Below, piece after piece: positions 38,080-46,640 of a DNA stretch of 64,000 nt. The stretch lies in NCBI RefSeq assembly GCF_024700075.1, contig NZ_JAJONE010000001.1:434001-498000 (forward strand), read 5' to 3'. The translations under genes were made by a program, and so were the position numbers. The notes beneath the pieces are model-generated. The model searched no databases and was not told the DNA's origin. It saw only the letters and a program-made list of their open reading frames with translations. Position 1 is the stretch's first letter; every line of letters begins with the position of its first letter. The DNA comes from Hymenobacter sp. J193 (GTDB lineage Bacteria; Bacteroidota; Bacteroidia; Cytophagales; Hymenobacteraceae).

Positions 38080-41000
38080 TCAGTTGGCTACAGACTTACT
38101 CGCTTGCGCCGGCACAAGGGCCTGCGCAAGCAATAGCAGTTTCCCTTCCAACTCTTTTGCGGCCTGAGCACAGGCCGTTTCTATCTTCGAGAACAGGGAG
38201 AGCAGCCCGGTCATGACTTCCTGGCTGGCTCCATCACCGACGGAAATCAGGTTCACGGCCATAGCCTGAATGGATTTGGTGATATTCTCAAACTCCGGGT
38301 CCATGCCCATGGTGGCAAAGGTGGGAATGATGGAATGCGTAGCTCGTTTCAGGGCCATCCAGTCTTTTTCGGCAATAGCCTGTTTCATGGTTTGCACCAG
38401 CTGCGGAATCTCCTGCAGGTACAGGCCAATCATTTCAGCCATGCGGGCGTCGCTCTTGGTGATGCGTTTCAGGTAGTCGAAGTTGACGCAGGTCTGGGGC
38501 TGCGTCGGCACGTTAACGGCAGACAGCGCAGCCGTTTGGTCGGCGTCAGACTGCTTCAGGTACTTGATGATTTTGCTGTAGAGCAGCTTGTCGTCAATTG
38601 GTTTGGAGATGTAGTCATTCATGCCTACAGCCTTGCATTTCTCCACGTCTACCGTGGTCACATCGGCCGTGAGGGCAATGATGGGCACGTTCAGGCGCAG
38701 CTCGTTGCGAATGTATTCGGTGGCTTCAAACCCGTTCATCACGGGCATCTGCAAGTCCATGAGCACGATGTCGTAGCGGGTCGTACGCAGCTTCTCCAGG
38801 GCAATTTTGCCGTTGCCGGCTACTTCCATCTCAAAGCCGAAGTCCTCGAGCAGCGTTTTCATCAGCAGCTGGTTGAGGGCTATGTCTTCCACCACCAGGA
38901 TTTTGACGTTTTTGAAACCCTCTTCCCGCTCAATATTCAGGTTGATGTCCGCGCTGGCTTTTTCCAGCGTTTTGGCAAAGCTCAGGATGAAACTGAACAT
39001 GGATCCTACCCCCACCTTGCTTTTCACGTTGATAGTGCCCCCCTGGGGCTCCACCAGATTTTTCACGATGGCCAGGCCCAGCCCCGTGCCGCCGTACAAG
39101 CGGCTGGTGCCGCTGGTCGCCTGCTGAAAATCGTCGAATACGGTATCCAGCTTGCTTTCCTCGATGCCAATACCAGTGTCGGTAACCGCAAACTCGAGGA
39201 TGACCTTTTCCTTGTCCTGCACCAGCATGCGCACGCCCACGGTGATGGTGCCTTCGCTCGTAAACTTGACGGCGTTGCTTACCAGATTCAGGATAACCTG
39301 ATGCAGGCGCACGGGGTCACCCACCAGCACGTCCGGGATTTTGGTATCGTAGTCCATCACCAGTTCCAGGTTTTTCTCCTGAATCTTGGTTTCGAACAAG
39401 TGCACCATAGCCGTTACCGACGACGCGAGCTTGAACGGGATTTTCTCAAAGGTCATCCTGCCGGCATCTACTTTGGCCAGATCCAGAATATCGTTGATGA
39501 GTACAATCAGCGTGTCGCCGCTGAGTTTGATGGCCGTCAGGTATTCCCGCTGCTTATCGGTCAGCTCCGTTTTCAGAACCACCTTCGTGAAGCCGATGAT
39601 GGCGTTCATGGGCGTCCGAATCTCATGGCTCATGTTGCTGAGGAACTGCTGCTTGGCTTTCACCGCGCTTTCGGCTTTGGCCTGGGCTTCCTCGGCCAGC
39701 ACGGTGGCACGCTCGGCCGCAAATTTGGCTTCAATGAGCTCCGTGGCAATGCGCTTCTGGTCGGTCACGTCGCGGGCTACAATCACCACGCCCAGCACTT
39801 TGCCCTCGTCATTTTTGTACACCGACCCGTTGAAGAGCACATCGGTCAGCTTGCCGTTTTTGTGGCGGAGGGTGAGGGGTGAGTCAGCCACCGTACCTTT
39901 GGCAAACACTTCCTGGTACACCTCACGCGCCATCTGCGGGTCGGTGAAGTACACGAAGAAGTCGGAGCCAATGAGCTGCTCGCGGTCCATGCCAGTGATG
40001 TACACCGTGGCCATATTCATGTCCGTGATTTTGCCTTCCGGGCTGATGGTCACCAGCGGGTCGCGGCTGGCCTCAATCAGGCCCCGGGCGTAGTTGGCCA
40101 CGCGCAGCTCGGCCGCCCGCTTCACTTTCTCATCGTTCTGAAAGGCCAGCTCTTTATTGGCAATGACCAACTCCGCCGCGCGCTTCTCCTTCTCGTCATT
40201 CTGAAACGCCAGCTCAATGTTGGCAATGCTCAATTCTTGAGCCCGTTTCTCTTTCTCGTCGTTCTGAAAGGCCAGCTCCGCATTCGCAATGATTAACTCC
40301 TGGGCCCGCTTCTCTTTTTCGTCGTTCTGAAACGCCAGCTCTTTGTTGGCTATACCCAGCTCGGCAGCGCGCTTTTCCTTTTCGTCGTTTTGGAAAGCAA
40401 GTTCAGTGTTGGCAATGCTCAGCTCCGCCGCCCGCTTCTCCTTCTCGTCATTCTGAAACGCCAGTTCGGTGTTGGCAACGCCTAATTCCTGGGCGCGCTT
40501 CTCCTTCTCGTCATTCTGAAAAGCCAGCTCAGTGTTTGCGATTATGAGTTCCTGCGCCCGCTTTTCCTTCTCGTTGTTCTGAAAGGCTAATTCCTCATTG
40601 GCGACGCTCAGCTCCTGCGCCCTTTTTTCTTTCTCGTCGTTCTGGAATGCCAATTCTTCATTGGCGATGCTCAACTCATCGGCCCGCTTTTCCTTTTCGT
40701 TGTGCTGAAACGCCAGTTCTTTGTTGGCAATGCCCAGCTCCGTAGCCCAGTTTTTCTCGGCTACTTCCCGGGCTACCAACACCGCTCCCAGGGCCTTTCC
40801 CTGTTCGTCCCTGTTTACGGAGCCATCAACCAAAACCTCCGTCAGGCTGCCGTTGGTGTGGCGGAGCATAAACGGCACGTTGCTGATTGTCCCCTCCGCC
40901 ATTACCTGCTGGTAGGCTGCCCGCACCAGTTCTGGCTCGGTAAATAAGTTGAAAAAGTCACTCCCCATCAACACGTCCCGGTCTACACCCGTCAGGGTCA

Positions 41001-41106
41001 CGGCGGCCTCGTTAATATCAAGGACAATGCCCTTCAGATTCAGGGTAACCAGTAAATCCTGGCTGGCCTCAATCAGCTGCCGGTACTTTTTTTCGCTTTC
41101 TTTCAT
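38080..41106 (-). CDS. PAS hybrid histidine kinase with ten 21-residue coiled-coil repeats
   Basis: A 1008-residue soluble hybrid kinase. Order: PAS (1-120), ten tandem 21-residue repeats of the form ELxIANxELAFQNDEKEKRA (residues 123-332, bases 40111-40740), PAS (about 340-460), HisKA with NMSHEIRTPMNA (near 39630), HATPase_c with YGGTGLGLAIVKNLV, REC with VLMDLQMPVMNG and an Hpt with RATHSIIPTFATMG. The 21-residue period equals three heptads, so the repeats can form one continuous signalling coiled coil between the two PAS domains. Their DNA repeats every 63 bases, which invites length changes. No obvious output partner is adjacent. Confidence 0.92.
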   Translation of the reverse strand: MKESEKKYRQLIEASQDLLVTLNLKGIVLDINEAAVTLTGVDRDVLMGSDFFNLFTEPELVRAAYQQVMAEGTISNVPFMLRHTNGSLTEVLVDGSVNRDEQGKALGAVLVAREVAEKNWATELGIANKELAFQHNEKEKRADELSIANEELAFQNDEKEKRAQELSVANEELAFQNNEKEKRAQELIIANTELAFQNDEKEKRAQELGVANTELAFQNDEKEKRAAELSIANTELAFQNDEKEKRAAELGIANKELAFQNDEKEKRAQELIIANAELAFQNDEKEKRAQELSIANIELAFQNDEKEKRAAELVIANKELAFQNDEKVKRAAELRVANYARGLIEASRDPLVTISPEGKITDMNMATVYITGMDREQLIGSDFFVYFTDPQMAREVYQEVFAKGTVADSPLTLRHKNGKLTDVLFNGSVYKNDEGKVLGVVIVARDVTDQKRIATELIEAKFAAERATVLAEEAQAKAESAVKAKQQFLSNMSHEIRTPMNAIIGFTKVVLKTELTDKQREYLTAIKLSGDTLIVLINDILDLAKVDAGRMTFEKIPFKLASSVTAMVHLFETKIQEKNLELVMDYDTKIPDVLVGDPVRLHQVILNLVSNAVKFTSEGTITVGVRMLVQDKEKVILEFAVTDTGIGIEESKLDTVFDDFQQATSGTSRLYGGTGLGLAIVKNLVEPQGGTINVKSKVGVGSMFSFILSFAKTLEKASADINLNIEREEGFKNVKILVVEDIALNQLLMKTLLEDFGFEMEVAGNGKIALEKLRTTRYDIVLMDLQMPVMNGFEATEYIRNELRLNVPIIALTADVTTVDVEKCKAVGMNDYISKPIDDKLLYSKIIKYLKQSDADQTAALSAVNVPTQPQTCVNFDYLKRITKSDARMAEMIGLYLQEIPQLVQTMKQAIAEKDWMALKRATHSIIPTFATMGMDPEFENITKSIQAMAVNLISVGDGASQEVMTGLLSLFSKIETACAQAAKELEGKLLLLAQALVPAQASKSVAN

Positions 41107-41410
41107 CGGGTGAATTCACCAGCCCCAGGGAGCAGGTGTTGGCAGGATGCTTATTGCTTGTGGTGTGAGCTGCCCTGCTGGCGGGATATAAGCCCCCACC
41201 TGACATTGCTGATAAGTAGAGGCTTAGTGCAAAAAACAGCACAAGCACATGACTTATATAGATCTGATTATCATGTAAGGTAACGCTTTCTTATTTAAGA
41301 ATATTTATATTATAAGTATCCAGCCTGTTCTCCTGAGCGCGACCTGAACACTTAGCGTAAACCTAGACGAGCAATAGACCCGCGGGGCATCAGCCAAGCC
41401 TGCTGGAGGC

Positions 41411-41446
41411 TTCAAACCGGGTAGCGCCGGCGCTACCCGGTTTGAA
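41411..41446. repeat. 36-nt perfect palindrome
   Basis: Self-complementary around GCGCCGGCGC with arms TTCAAACCGGGTA. No trailing T run; it may be a hairpin or a protein-binding site. Confidence 0.8.
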
Positions 41447-41592
41447 TAAACGCGCCACCTGCTAGTCTGCCACTTTCTGCCTCATTGCTGCGTTGGCCTG
41501 GCTTCAACTGGTAACCCGCTCTGGCAGGCACGACATTCCGCGCATCAGGCGGCATCGATCCGTCTTGGGCAACGCACCCAGCCCTGAAACGT

Positions 41593-41626
41593 GAAAAGCT
41601 CTTACCCGTGCGCAACGGGTAAGAGC
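41593..41626 (-). terminator. Terminator of the alpha/beta hydrolase gene
   Basis: On the minus strand GCTCTTACCCGT pairs with ACGGGTAAGAGC and is followed by TTTTC. Confidence 0.75.
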
Positions 41627-41699
41627 CTTCTGGTAAAAGAACGTGAAGCACATTTCAGAGGACGGATTGCTTCGCGCTGCTCGCAATGACAGTGTTTCT

Positions 41700-42582
41700 T
41701 CACCCATTTACCCATTCCACCACCTCCCCTATCACCCCTTCATCCCGCATGATGCGGTTGTGGCCCAGGCCGGTGGTGGCGCGAAAGGTCAGAGCCGGCC
41801 AGTTGGCGGCAATTTCCTCGGCCTCGGCGAAGGGAATGCTCTCATCGGCACGGTCGTGGAAAAGCAGGGCGCGGCCGGCCGGGAACTGGCGGCCCACCTG
41901 GATGAGGCTAAAGCTTTCGGCGTCGCGGCCGTGCTGCTCCTGGATGTGGCGGCCCATGCGCGCAACCACGGCCGGGGGCAGGTGCAGGAGCGCGGCGAAG
42001 CGCTGGGCCACCGCCGTAGTGCTGCCCGGCGCAGCCAGCAGCACCAGGCGCGGCAGCTCCCCATCGGTGGCCTGGTTGAACCGCACCGGCACGCCCACCG
42101 TGGCCGCCGCCCCAAAGGAGTGCGCCACCACTGCGTACACCTCGCCCACCGCATCGGCCACGGCCTGCACGGCGCGGGCAAATGACGGCAGCGTGGTGCG
42201 CCGGCCGCTGGAGGCCCCGTGGGCCGGCCCATCGAGGGCCACTACGCGGTAGCCCGCCGCTACCAGCCCGGCCGCCATAGCGCCCCAGAAGCTGGCCCGG
42301 TGCTCCCAGCCGTGCACCAGCAGCACCGTGCGCTGGCCGGCCGGGTTCCACTCATAGGCCGCAAGGGTGTAGCCCCCACTTGGCACCGTGAAGCGCTGCG
42401 CCCCGGCCAGGGCCGCCGCTTCCCAGTGCTTCTCGGGCAGCCGCCGCGGCGTGGTGAACAGGCGCCAGGCCGCCCCAAACGCCCATTCCGTGGATACGGC
42501 CGCCTGCAGCTGCAGCTTCAGGCGCAGCAGTTTCAGGGCAGCGGGCTCAGGCGAAGCTGGTTGGGGTTGGGTTCTTGGCCAT
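41700..42582 (-). CDS. Alpha/beta hydrolase (probable frameshift near the start)
   Basis: Serine hydrolase-like protein. Motifs: VLLVHGWEHRASFWGAM (oxyanion loop), nucleophile elbow VVAHSFGAAATVG, and the late GLGHNRIMRDE with the catalytic His. A GTG start at 42386 would give only 228 residues, yet the same frame stays open upstream with coherent sequence (KLLRLKLQLQAAVSTEWAF, then WRLFTTPRRLPEKHW). The only plausible ATG, 42582 (MAKN), is one base out of phase across a C-rich stretch AACCCAACCCC. Removing one C gives about 293 residues. Substrate unknown. Confidence 0.75.
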
Positions 42583-42659
42583 GCGGCAAAGCTACGCAGG
42601 GAGGGGCGGCGGCAGCCTTGGAGCTTCTGTAATGTCTAATTTAACTATCCTCCTACTCT

Positions 42660-42814
42660 AAGAGCGTGTTTGGGAATTTATGAAAACGTCGTTTCTGTCA
42701 TGCTGAGCCTGCCGAAGCATCTCTACCGCTTCGTTGAAAAAGCCCCAAACGAAGCGGTAGAGATGCTTCGGCAGGCTCAGCATGACGTTCTTTTCAAATT
42801 CCCAAACACGCTCT
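42660..42814. mobile_element. MITE-like palindromic element, copy 2
   Basis: Ends AAGAGCGTGTTTGGGAATTT and the inverse AAATTCCCAAACACGCTCT enclose an inner palindrome TCATGCTGAGCCTGCCGAAG / CTTCGGCAGGCTCAGCATGA. Same family as 17551-17729. It marks the left edge of the AT-rich reverse-transcriptase island. Confidence 0.8.
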
Positions 42815-42899
42815 AATTAGGAGTATTCCACTGTATTAAATTCGTGTTGACAATAACTCCTTAACCATTACTACTCTGCGGCATTACTTAATATTGGAT

Positions 42900-44597
42900 C
42901 TATCTATTAAAAGATTTAATATAACTAAATGGCTTACCAAAGTATTTTATTTTGTCTTTTTTTATATTATTATGCAATGTCACAACATCAAGTGAAATCA
43001 ATGCTTTATTGAGTCTTATTATTTGCTTTTCCCTGTTTTTGTCAAGACGCTTAATTGAATTATAAAAGCTATTTCCATTACTCAACAATTTAAAGCCTGA
43101 AGACCAACACATTTGAGGCTCACCTTTTACACCAATTTGTGGCCTTCCCACAGACATAGATATAAGCTTATTTGTAACCCTATAAACAATTTGTCTTCTA
43201 GATATTTTTACATGAGAATAATCAAAGGCAAGTTTTTTCTTTTTAAATTTCACTGATTTAATAACAGAATCAACTACAGCTATTTGCTTCATCATCTCAG
43301 ATTTAACGGATTTTGATCTAATTCTTATATAGCCATCATACCGTAATTGATAGCCCACAAATGACAACCAAGGAACACTTCCTGCTTCAAGTAAAGGATT
43401 CGCCCAACGGTAAGGAGCTTTTGATTTTTGTTTCCAAAAATCTTTGTTATAAGCGCTTATATTTACTGGATCATGAGCAATAAGTTTAGATTTTTGCAAA
43501 GCAAAATAATATCTATCTAGTGCTTTCTGGCAACTAGATTGATCTGAATGCACTATTATCATATCATCACAGTATCTCAAGTATAACATATCATCCCTCT
43601 CGCCATCCAGTACTGACGTATCTACATTATGCATTATCAAGTTAGCTATTAAGCATGAAATAGCTCCACCTTGGGGCACTCCAATACATATAGACACATC
43701 TTCTTTTGGATATAGCTTATAAAATTCATTCTCCCCTAACCATTCAAAAGATATTTTTTTTCTTCTTCTCTTTGATAATTCAATTTCTTGCTCCTTTACG
43801 TACTTGTTAAATGAATATGAATCTAAGTATGCCTTATACCAATTTATTGCCCTTTCATCAACTTTTATCGAGTTTAATGAAGCTCTTGCAATTGCTTCGT
43901 TAAGAACTTCTATTGCCAAATTATGATTAACACAATCAAAAAATTTCTTTATATCACATTCCGCAGCCCATAATTTTTTATATCCATATTCTTTTTGATA
44001 TTGTATTATTCTACTCACTGTTCCATGATGTGTATTATCGACTACTGTCTTCTTTTTAGAAGAACGGAAGGCTACTGCACAATTATGCAAATCACTATCA
44101 AATACATCTGTTAAGTACTTAGCGACTCTACTTATAATTATTTTATCAACATAATCATATAATGCAATAGGCCTGTACGTTTGATTGACTTCATCTTTTA
44201 ACACAGGAAATATAACTGGTTTTTTCAGAAAATAAACATTATTAATGCAAGATTTTTTTTGGATTTCTTCTACTTTATTAAAAAGTTTAATAAGCCATTC
44301 AGGCGCAATTATTAAACCTTTGTTAACTTTCTCTAAGCAAATGAATACTGTCTTTAAAAGACTGTATTCATAAATTTTAGAACTGCTTTTTCCCTTCCTC
44401 TCTTTTGCACTAGGTCTTACCCAAGCCCTCCTACTTGGAAAAAAATCTGCCATTTTTAATTCAGGCATTTTTTCATGCTCTGAACTGATATTTCTCAAAA
44501 AATGAATCTCTTCTTCTTTTTTTGATTCAGAAATTCTAGCTGATACTAGGCATTTAATTATTTCTTTTCTGGAAAAATAGCTTTCAAAAGACATCAT
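42900..44597 (-). CDS. Stand-alone reverse transcriptase (unknown-group/defence type)
   Basis: A 565-residue RT starting at ATG 44597 (MMSFESYFSRKE). RT motifs in order: YRPIALYDYVDKIIISRVAK (fingers), WAAECDIKKFFDCVNH (first catalytic Asp), IGVPQGGAISCLIANLIMHN, and YLRYCDDMIIVHSD (YxDD near 43563-43574). A basic C-terminal part (KKKKLAFDYSHVKISRRQ) follows without the maturase X/HNH domains of group II introns, and there is no Cas1 or tyrosine integrase. The gene is strikingly AT-rich in a GC-rich chromosome, so recently acquired. The pattern fits UG-type defence RTs (DRT) or an Abi-like RT; the class cannot be fixed by eye. Confidence 0.88.
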   Translation of the reverse strand: MMSFESYFSRKEIIKCLVSARISESKKEEEIHFLRNISSEHEKMPELKMADFFPSRRAWVRPSAKERKGKSSSKIYEYSLLKTVFICLEKVNKGLIIAPEWLIKLFNKVEEIQKKSCINNVYFLKKPVIFPVLKDEVNQTYRPIALYDYVDKIIISRVAKYLTDVFDSDLHNCAVAFRSSKKKTVVDNTHHGTVSRIIQYQKEYGYKKLWAAECDIKKFFDCVNHNLAIEVLNEAIARASLNSIKVDERAINWYKAYLDSYSFNKYVKEQEIELSKRRRKKISFEWLGENEFYKLYPKEDVSICIGVPQGGAISCLIANLIMHNVDTSVLDGERDDMLYLRYCDDMIIVHSDQSSCQKALDRYYFALQKSKLIAHDPVNISAYNKDFWKQKSKAPYRWANPLLEAGSVPWLSFVGYQLRYDGYIRIRSKSVKSEMMKQIAVVDSVIKSVKFKKKKLAFDYSHVKISRRQIVYRVTNKLISMSVGRPQIGVKGEPQMCWSSGFKLLSNGNSFYNSIKRLDKNREKQIIRLNKALISLDVVTLHNNIKKDKIKYFGKPFSYIKSFNR

Positions 44598-44600
44598 AAA

Positions 44601-44817
44601 TAAATAACAGAAGGTAGTAGTGGGCGCCAACGGCTAATGAATTGGCAATTGAATCGCTTGTATTGTTTTTGTTTCCAAAGTTGAGCAATTCTAAACGTAA
44701 TGAGACTGGGGAGTCAGGGGTTAGCCTAACTTTGTTTCCACTTTGTTCAGTCGCAACCGATAGCAAGCACATTAAGCAATGATTGCTCCTATCGTCACTA
44801 CTTCCTTCTGTTATTTA
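44601..44817 (-). ncRNA. Candidate RT-associated structured RNA closed by a 22-nt inverted repeat
   Basis: Arms AAATAACAGAAGGTAGTAGT (44602 on) and ACTACTTCCTTCTGTTATTT (ending 44816) pair with one mismatch over about 22 bases and enclose ~170 bases. The 3' arm ends four bases before the RT start codon, so the helix would mask the translation start. Upstream structured RNAs serve as template or partner in several defence RT systems; that role here is inference. Confidence 0.55.
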
Positions 44818-44890
44818 ACAAGTTCTTATTTGCCCTTGCAGTGCAAATATGCAACATTTCCAAAGATGACAATCTTTTTTGCAAAAGTTC

Positions 44891-44949
44891 TATAGCAGAT
44901 TCAGGAACGGTGTATAGACGCATATTACACCATTCTTGAATCCGCTATA
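44891..44949. mobile_element. Short miniature element at the right edge of the RT island
   Basis: TATAGCAGATTCAGGAACGG on the left and the inverse TTCTTGAATCCGCTATA on the right form terminal repeats over about 24 bases. The ends match the element inside RNA 3 (28244-28368). Confidence 0.7.
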
Positions 44950-44975
44950 AAAGTGATTAGTTATTACCTCACTAA

Positions 44976-45075
44976 CCAAAGGCCCCGCCGCAACCGCGCT
45001 GGGGCCTTTTCACGCCCAACAATCGTCCGGCTCCTCCTTTCCACCCGGAGAGAAGGCCGGGTGGGTGAGGCCCCT
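44976..45075. repeat. Duplicated ~100-bp terminator region, copy 1
   Basis: AAAGGCCCCGCCGCAACCGC with a hairpin GGCCCC/GGGGCC (44981-45006) and CCCAACAATCG beyond it, matching 46541-46640 at roughly four bases in five. On the minus strand it lies just after the gene ending at 45074 and can terminate it. Confidence 0.7.
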
Positions 45076-46015
45076 ACCGCACCACCCACCGTCCCTCCCC
45101 GTCCACCTGCTCCAGGAGCACCAGCAGATACGGGGCTTCGGCGTCGCCCAAGGGGCCGTAGTCGGAGAGGTGTACGTCGGTTTTGTGCTTTACCAGCAGG
45201 CCCTGGCCCTCGGCGGGGCGGGCCGTGGGTTCGGCGGCCGTATAGTAGCGCAGGGCAATGCCCTTGCCGCTGCGGTTGCCCAGCGTGAGGGAAGTCAGGC
45301 CGGCCGTGCGCCGGTCAAACACCAGCACCGGCTGGTTGTAGTGGGCCACACCCCGGTACTGGGGCGTGCGGCGGGCAGCGGTTTTCACCAGGCGGCGCAC
45401 GGCCTCGTACTGGGCCACCAGCTCGGGGTGCTTCAGGCGCTGAGCCAGCACCAGCGGGTCCAGCTGCTCGTCCAGCACCGCTTTGGCCTCTTCCAGCAAG
45501 GTTTCCAGCGTGTCGGTAGCGGTGCTGGCGCCCGTAATCACCTGCCGGGCCTCGCCCTGCGTGTCGGTCAGCGTCTTGATGTCAGCCTGCAGGGCAGTGC
45601 GCACCTTGGGGTCGTAGCCCGCGTCGGTCAGGTCGGTGGCGGCCAGGGTGCCTACGGCTTCATCAATGCGGCGCAGGTAGCGCAACAGCTCAGCATCCTT
45701 GCCCGCCAGCGTTTTACTGAGCGGCTGCTTTAGCTCCCCGCGTAGGGCGGCATCGGGGGTAAGCGCCACTACCAGCAGGCGCAGCGCCTCCGCTTTGCCG
45801 GCCGCCTCGGCCTTCACTTGTCGGCGGTCCTGGGTGATTTCGGTCGTGTTCTGGTCCTGGGCCGCAGCCGCCGTTTGCAGCCGCGTCACCACGGCGGCCA
45901 GCGCCACCCGCCCGGCCCCGATGCGTTTAATGGCCGCCAGCGCGGCCCCATCTTCAGCCAGGAAGCGCAGCACGGCTCCATACATGGTTAACTGGTTTTG
46001 TTGATAAGTCTTCAT
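45074..46015 (-). CDS. Hypothetical helical protein
   Basis: A 313-residue protein of unknown function. The start ATG 46015 gives MKTYQQNQLTMYGAVLRFLA. The first 230 residues are rich in Ala, Leu, Glu, Thr and Asp and probably form a helical bundle (LAAVVTRLQTAAAAQDQN, TLETLLEEAKAVLDEQLD). The last 80 residues look beta-rich (YNQPVLVFDRRTAG, LTSLTLGNRSGKGIALRYYT). No signal peptide, membrane segment or catalytic motif. Similar solitary genes are common in Hymenobacter-like genomes, from memory. Confidence 0.75.
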   Translation of the reverse strand: MKTYQQNQLTMYGAVLRFLAEDGAALAAIKRIGAGRVALAAVVTRLQTAAAAQDQNTTEITQDRRQVKAEAAGKAEALRLLVVALTPDAALRGELKQPLSKTLAGKDAELLRYLRRIDEAVGTLAATDLTDAGYDPKVRTALQADIKTLTDTQGEARQVITGASTATDTLETLLEEAKAVLDEQLDPLVLAQRLKHPELVAQYEAVRRLVKTAARRTPQYRGVAHYNQPVLVFDRRTAGLTSLTLGNRSGKGIALRYYTAAEPTARPAEGQGLLVKHKTDVHLSDYGPLGDAEAPYLLVLLEQVDGEGRWVVR

Positions 46016-46129
46016 ACTAATTGGGATTGGAGATGATTATCAGCCTTTTCACCCGAAAAAGCTCCTCAATATATTCATCCTTTAATAGTTTGCAAGCCCC
46101 TTGTCCCATAGCAGCAAGGCGCCACCACC

Positions 46130-46320
46130 TCACCCACCGCTCCGACCATCCTTCCCACCGTTCCTACCATTCTTCCGCGCGCTCCTACCAACCTTCCGCA
46201 CGTTCCTACCAGCCTTCCGTATGATCCTACTGCCTCCCCGCACGTTCCCACCATCATTCCGATAGGTTCCACCGCCTCGCCGGCCGCTCCTGCCACCTTC
46301 ACCCAGGTCCCTTCTACGCC
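46130..46320. repeat. 21-bp degenerate tandem repeat, about nine units
   Basis: Units resemble CGTTCCTACCANCCTTCCGCA in register from about 46130 to 46320. Divergence increases toward the right end. Confidence 0.7.
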
Positions 46321-46336
46321 AAACCACCCGCCCCCA

Positions 46337-46520
46337 CTGGCGCGAGTTTAGCGTAGCGTAACTCGTGACCAGCCATGATTGGGAGGCTGCGCCTCCCCCG
46401 CACCACGAAACCACCGCCCGAACAAGCCGCGCAAAACCAGTTTGCCGCTGACGCGGCAGTGGAGGCCCAGCCTCCACACCATAGCCCGGCACGAGTTACG
46501 CTGCGCTAAACTCGCGCCAG
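46337..46520. mobile_element. 184-bp element with 31-bp terminal inverted repeats
   Basis: Left end CTGGCGCGAGTTTAGCGTAG and right end CTGCGCTAAACTCGCGCCAG are inverse copies with one mismatch over 31 bases. Inside are GGGAGGCTGCGCCTCCC and related palindromes. No transposase is inside, so it would be mobilised in trans. Confidence 0.75.
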
Positions 46521-46540
46521 CCCCGACGGCATAAGCATCC

Positions 46541-46640
46541 AAAAAAGGCCCCGCCGCAAACGCGCCAGGGCCTTTTCACGTCCAACAATCGGCAGGCTCC
46601 CCCTCTCCACCCGAAGAGAAGGCCGGGGATATGGCCCCTA
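46541..46640. repeat. Duplicated ~100-bp terminator region, copy 2
   Basis: Matches 44976-45075, including the GGCCCCGCC hairpin and CCAACAATCG. Positioned just after the SDR gene on the minus strand. Confidence 0.7.

Larger units (their letters stand above)
41107..41699. other. 590-bp intergenic region
   Basis: No gene supported. It holds a 36-nt perfect palindrome (41411-41446), a terminator for the hydrolase (41593-41626) and a short TTGCTTCGC-type repeat copy at 41655-41695. An AT-rich stretch at about 41260-41330 may be the promoter of the hybrid kinase. Confidence 0.6.
46016..46637. other. Repeat-rich intergenic region
   Basis: Made of a 21-bp degenerate tandem repeat, a 184-bp inverted-repeat element and the second terminator copy. 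Short open frames across the tandem repeat exist on both strands but are products of its periodicity. Confidence 0.65.

Noticed and set aside
42900..44597. Group II intron maturase
   Set aside because: No X or HNH domain and no intron boundary signals (GTGYG, AY) or domain V-like hairpin near the ends.
44584..44772. 62-residue ORF upstream of the reverse transcriptase
   Set aside because: It overlaps the inverted-repeat arm and the RT start and has no recognisable motif. It is kept only as a possible leader peptide; a structured RNA explains the region better.
46021..46302. Repetitive short ORFs on both strands over the 21-bp repeat
   Set aside because: The period is a multiple of three, so both strands stay open by chance; composition is that of the repeat, not of a protein.
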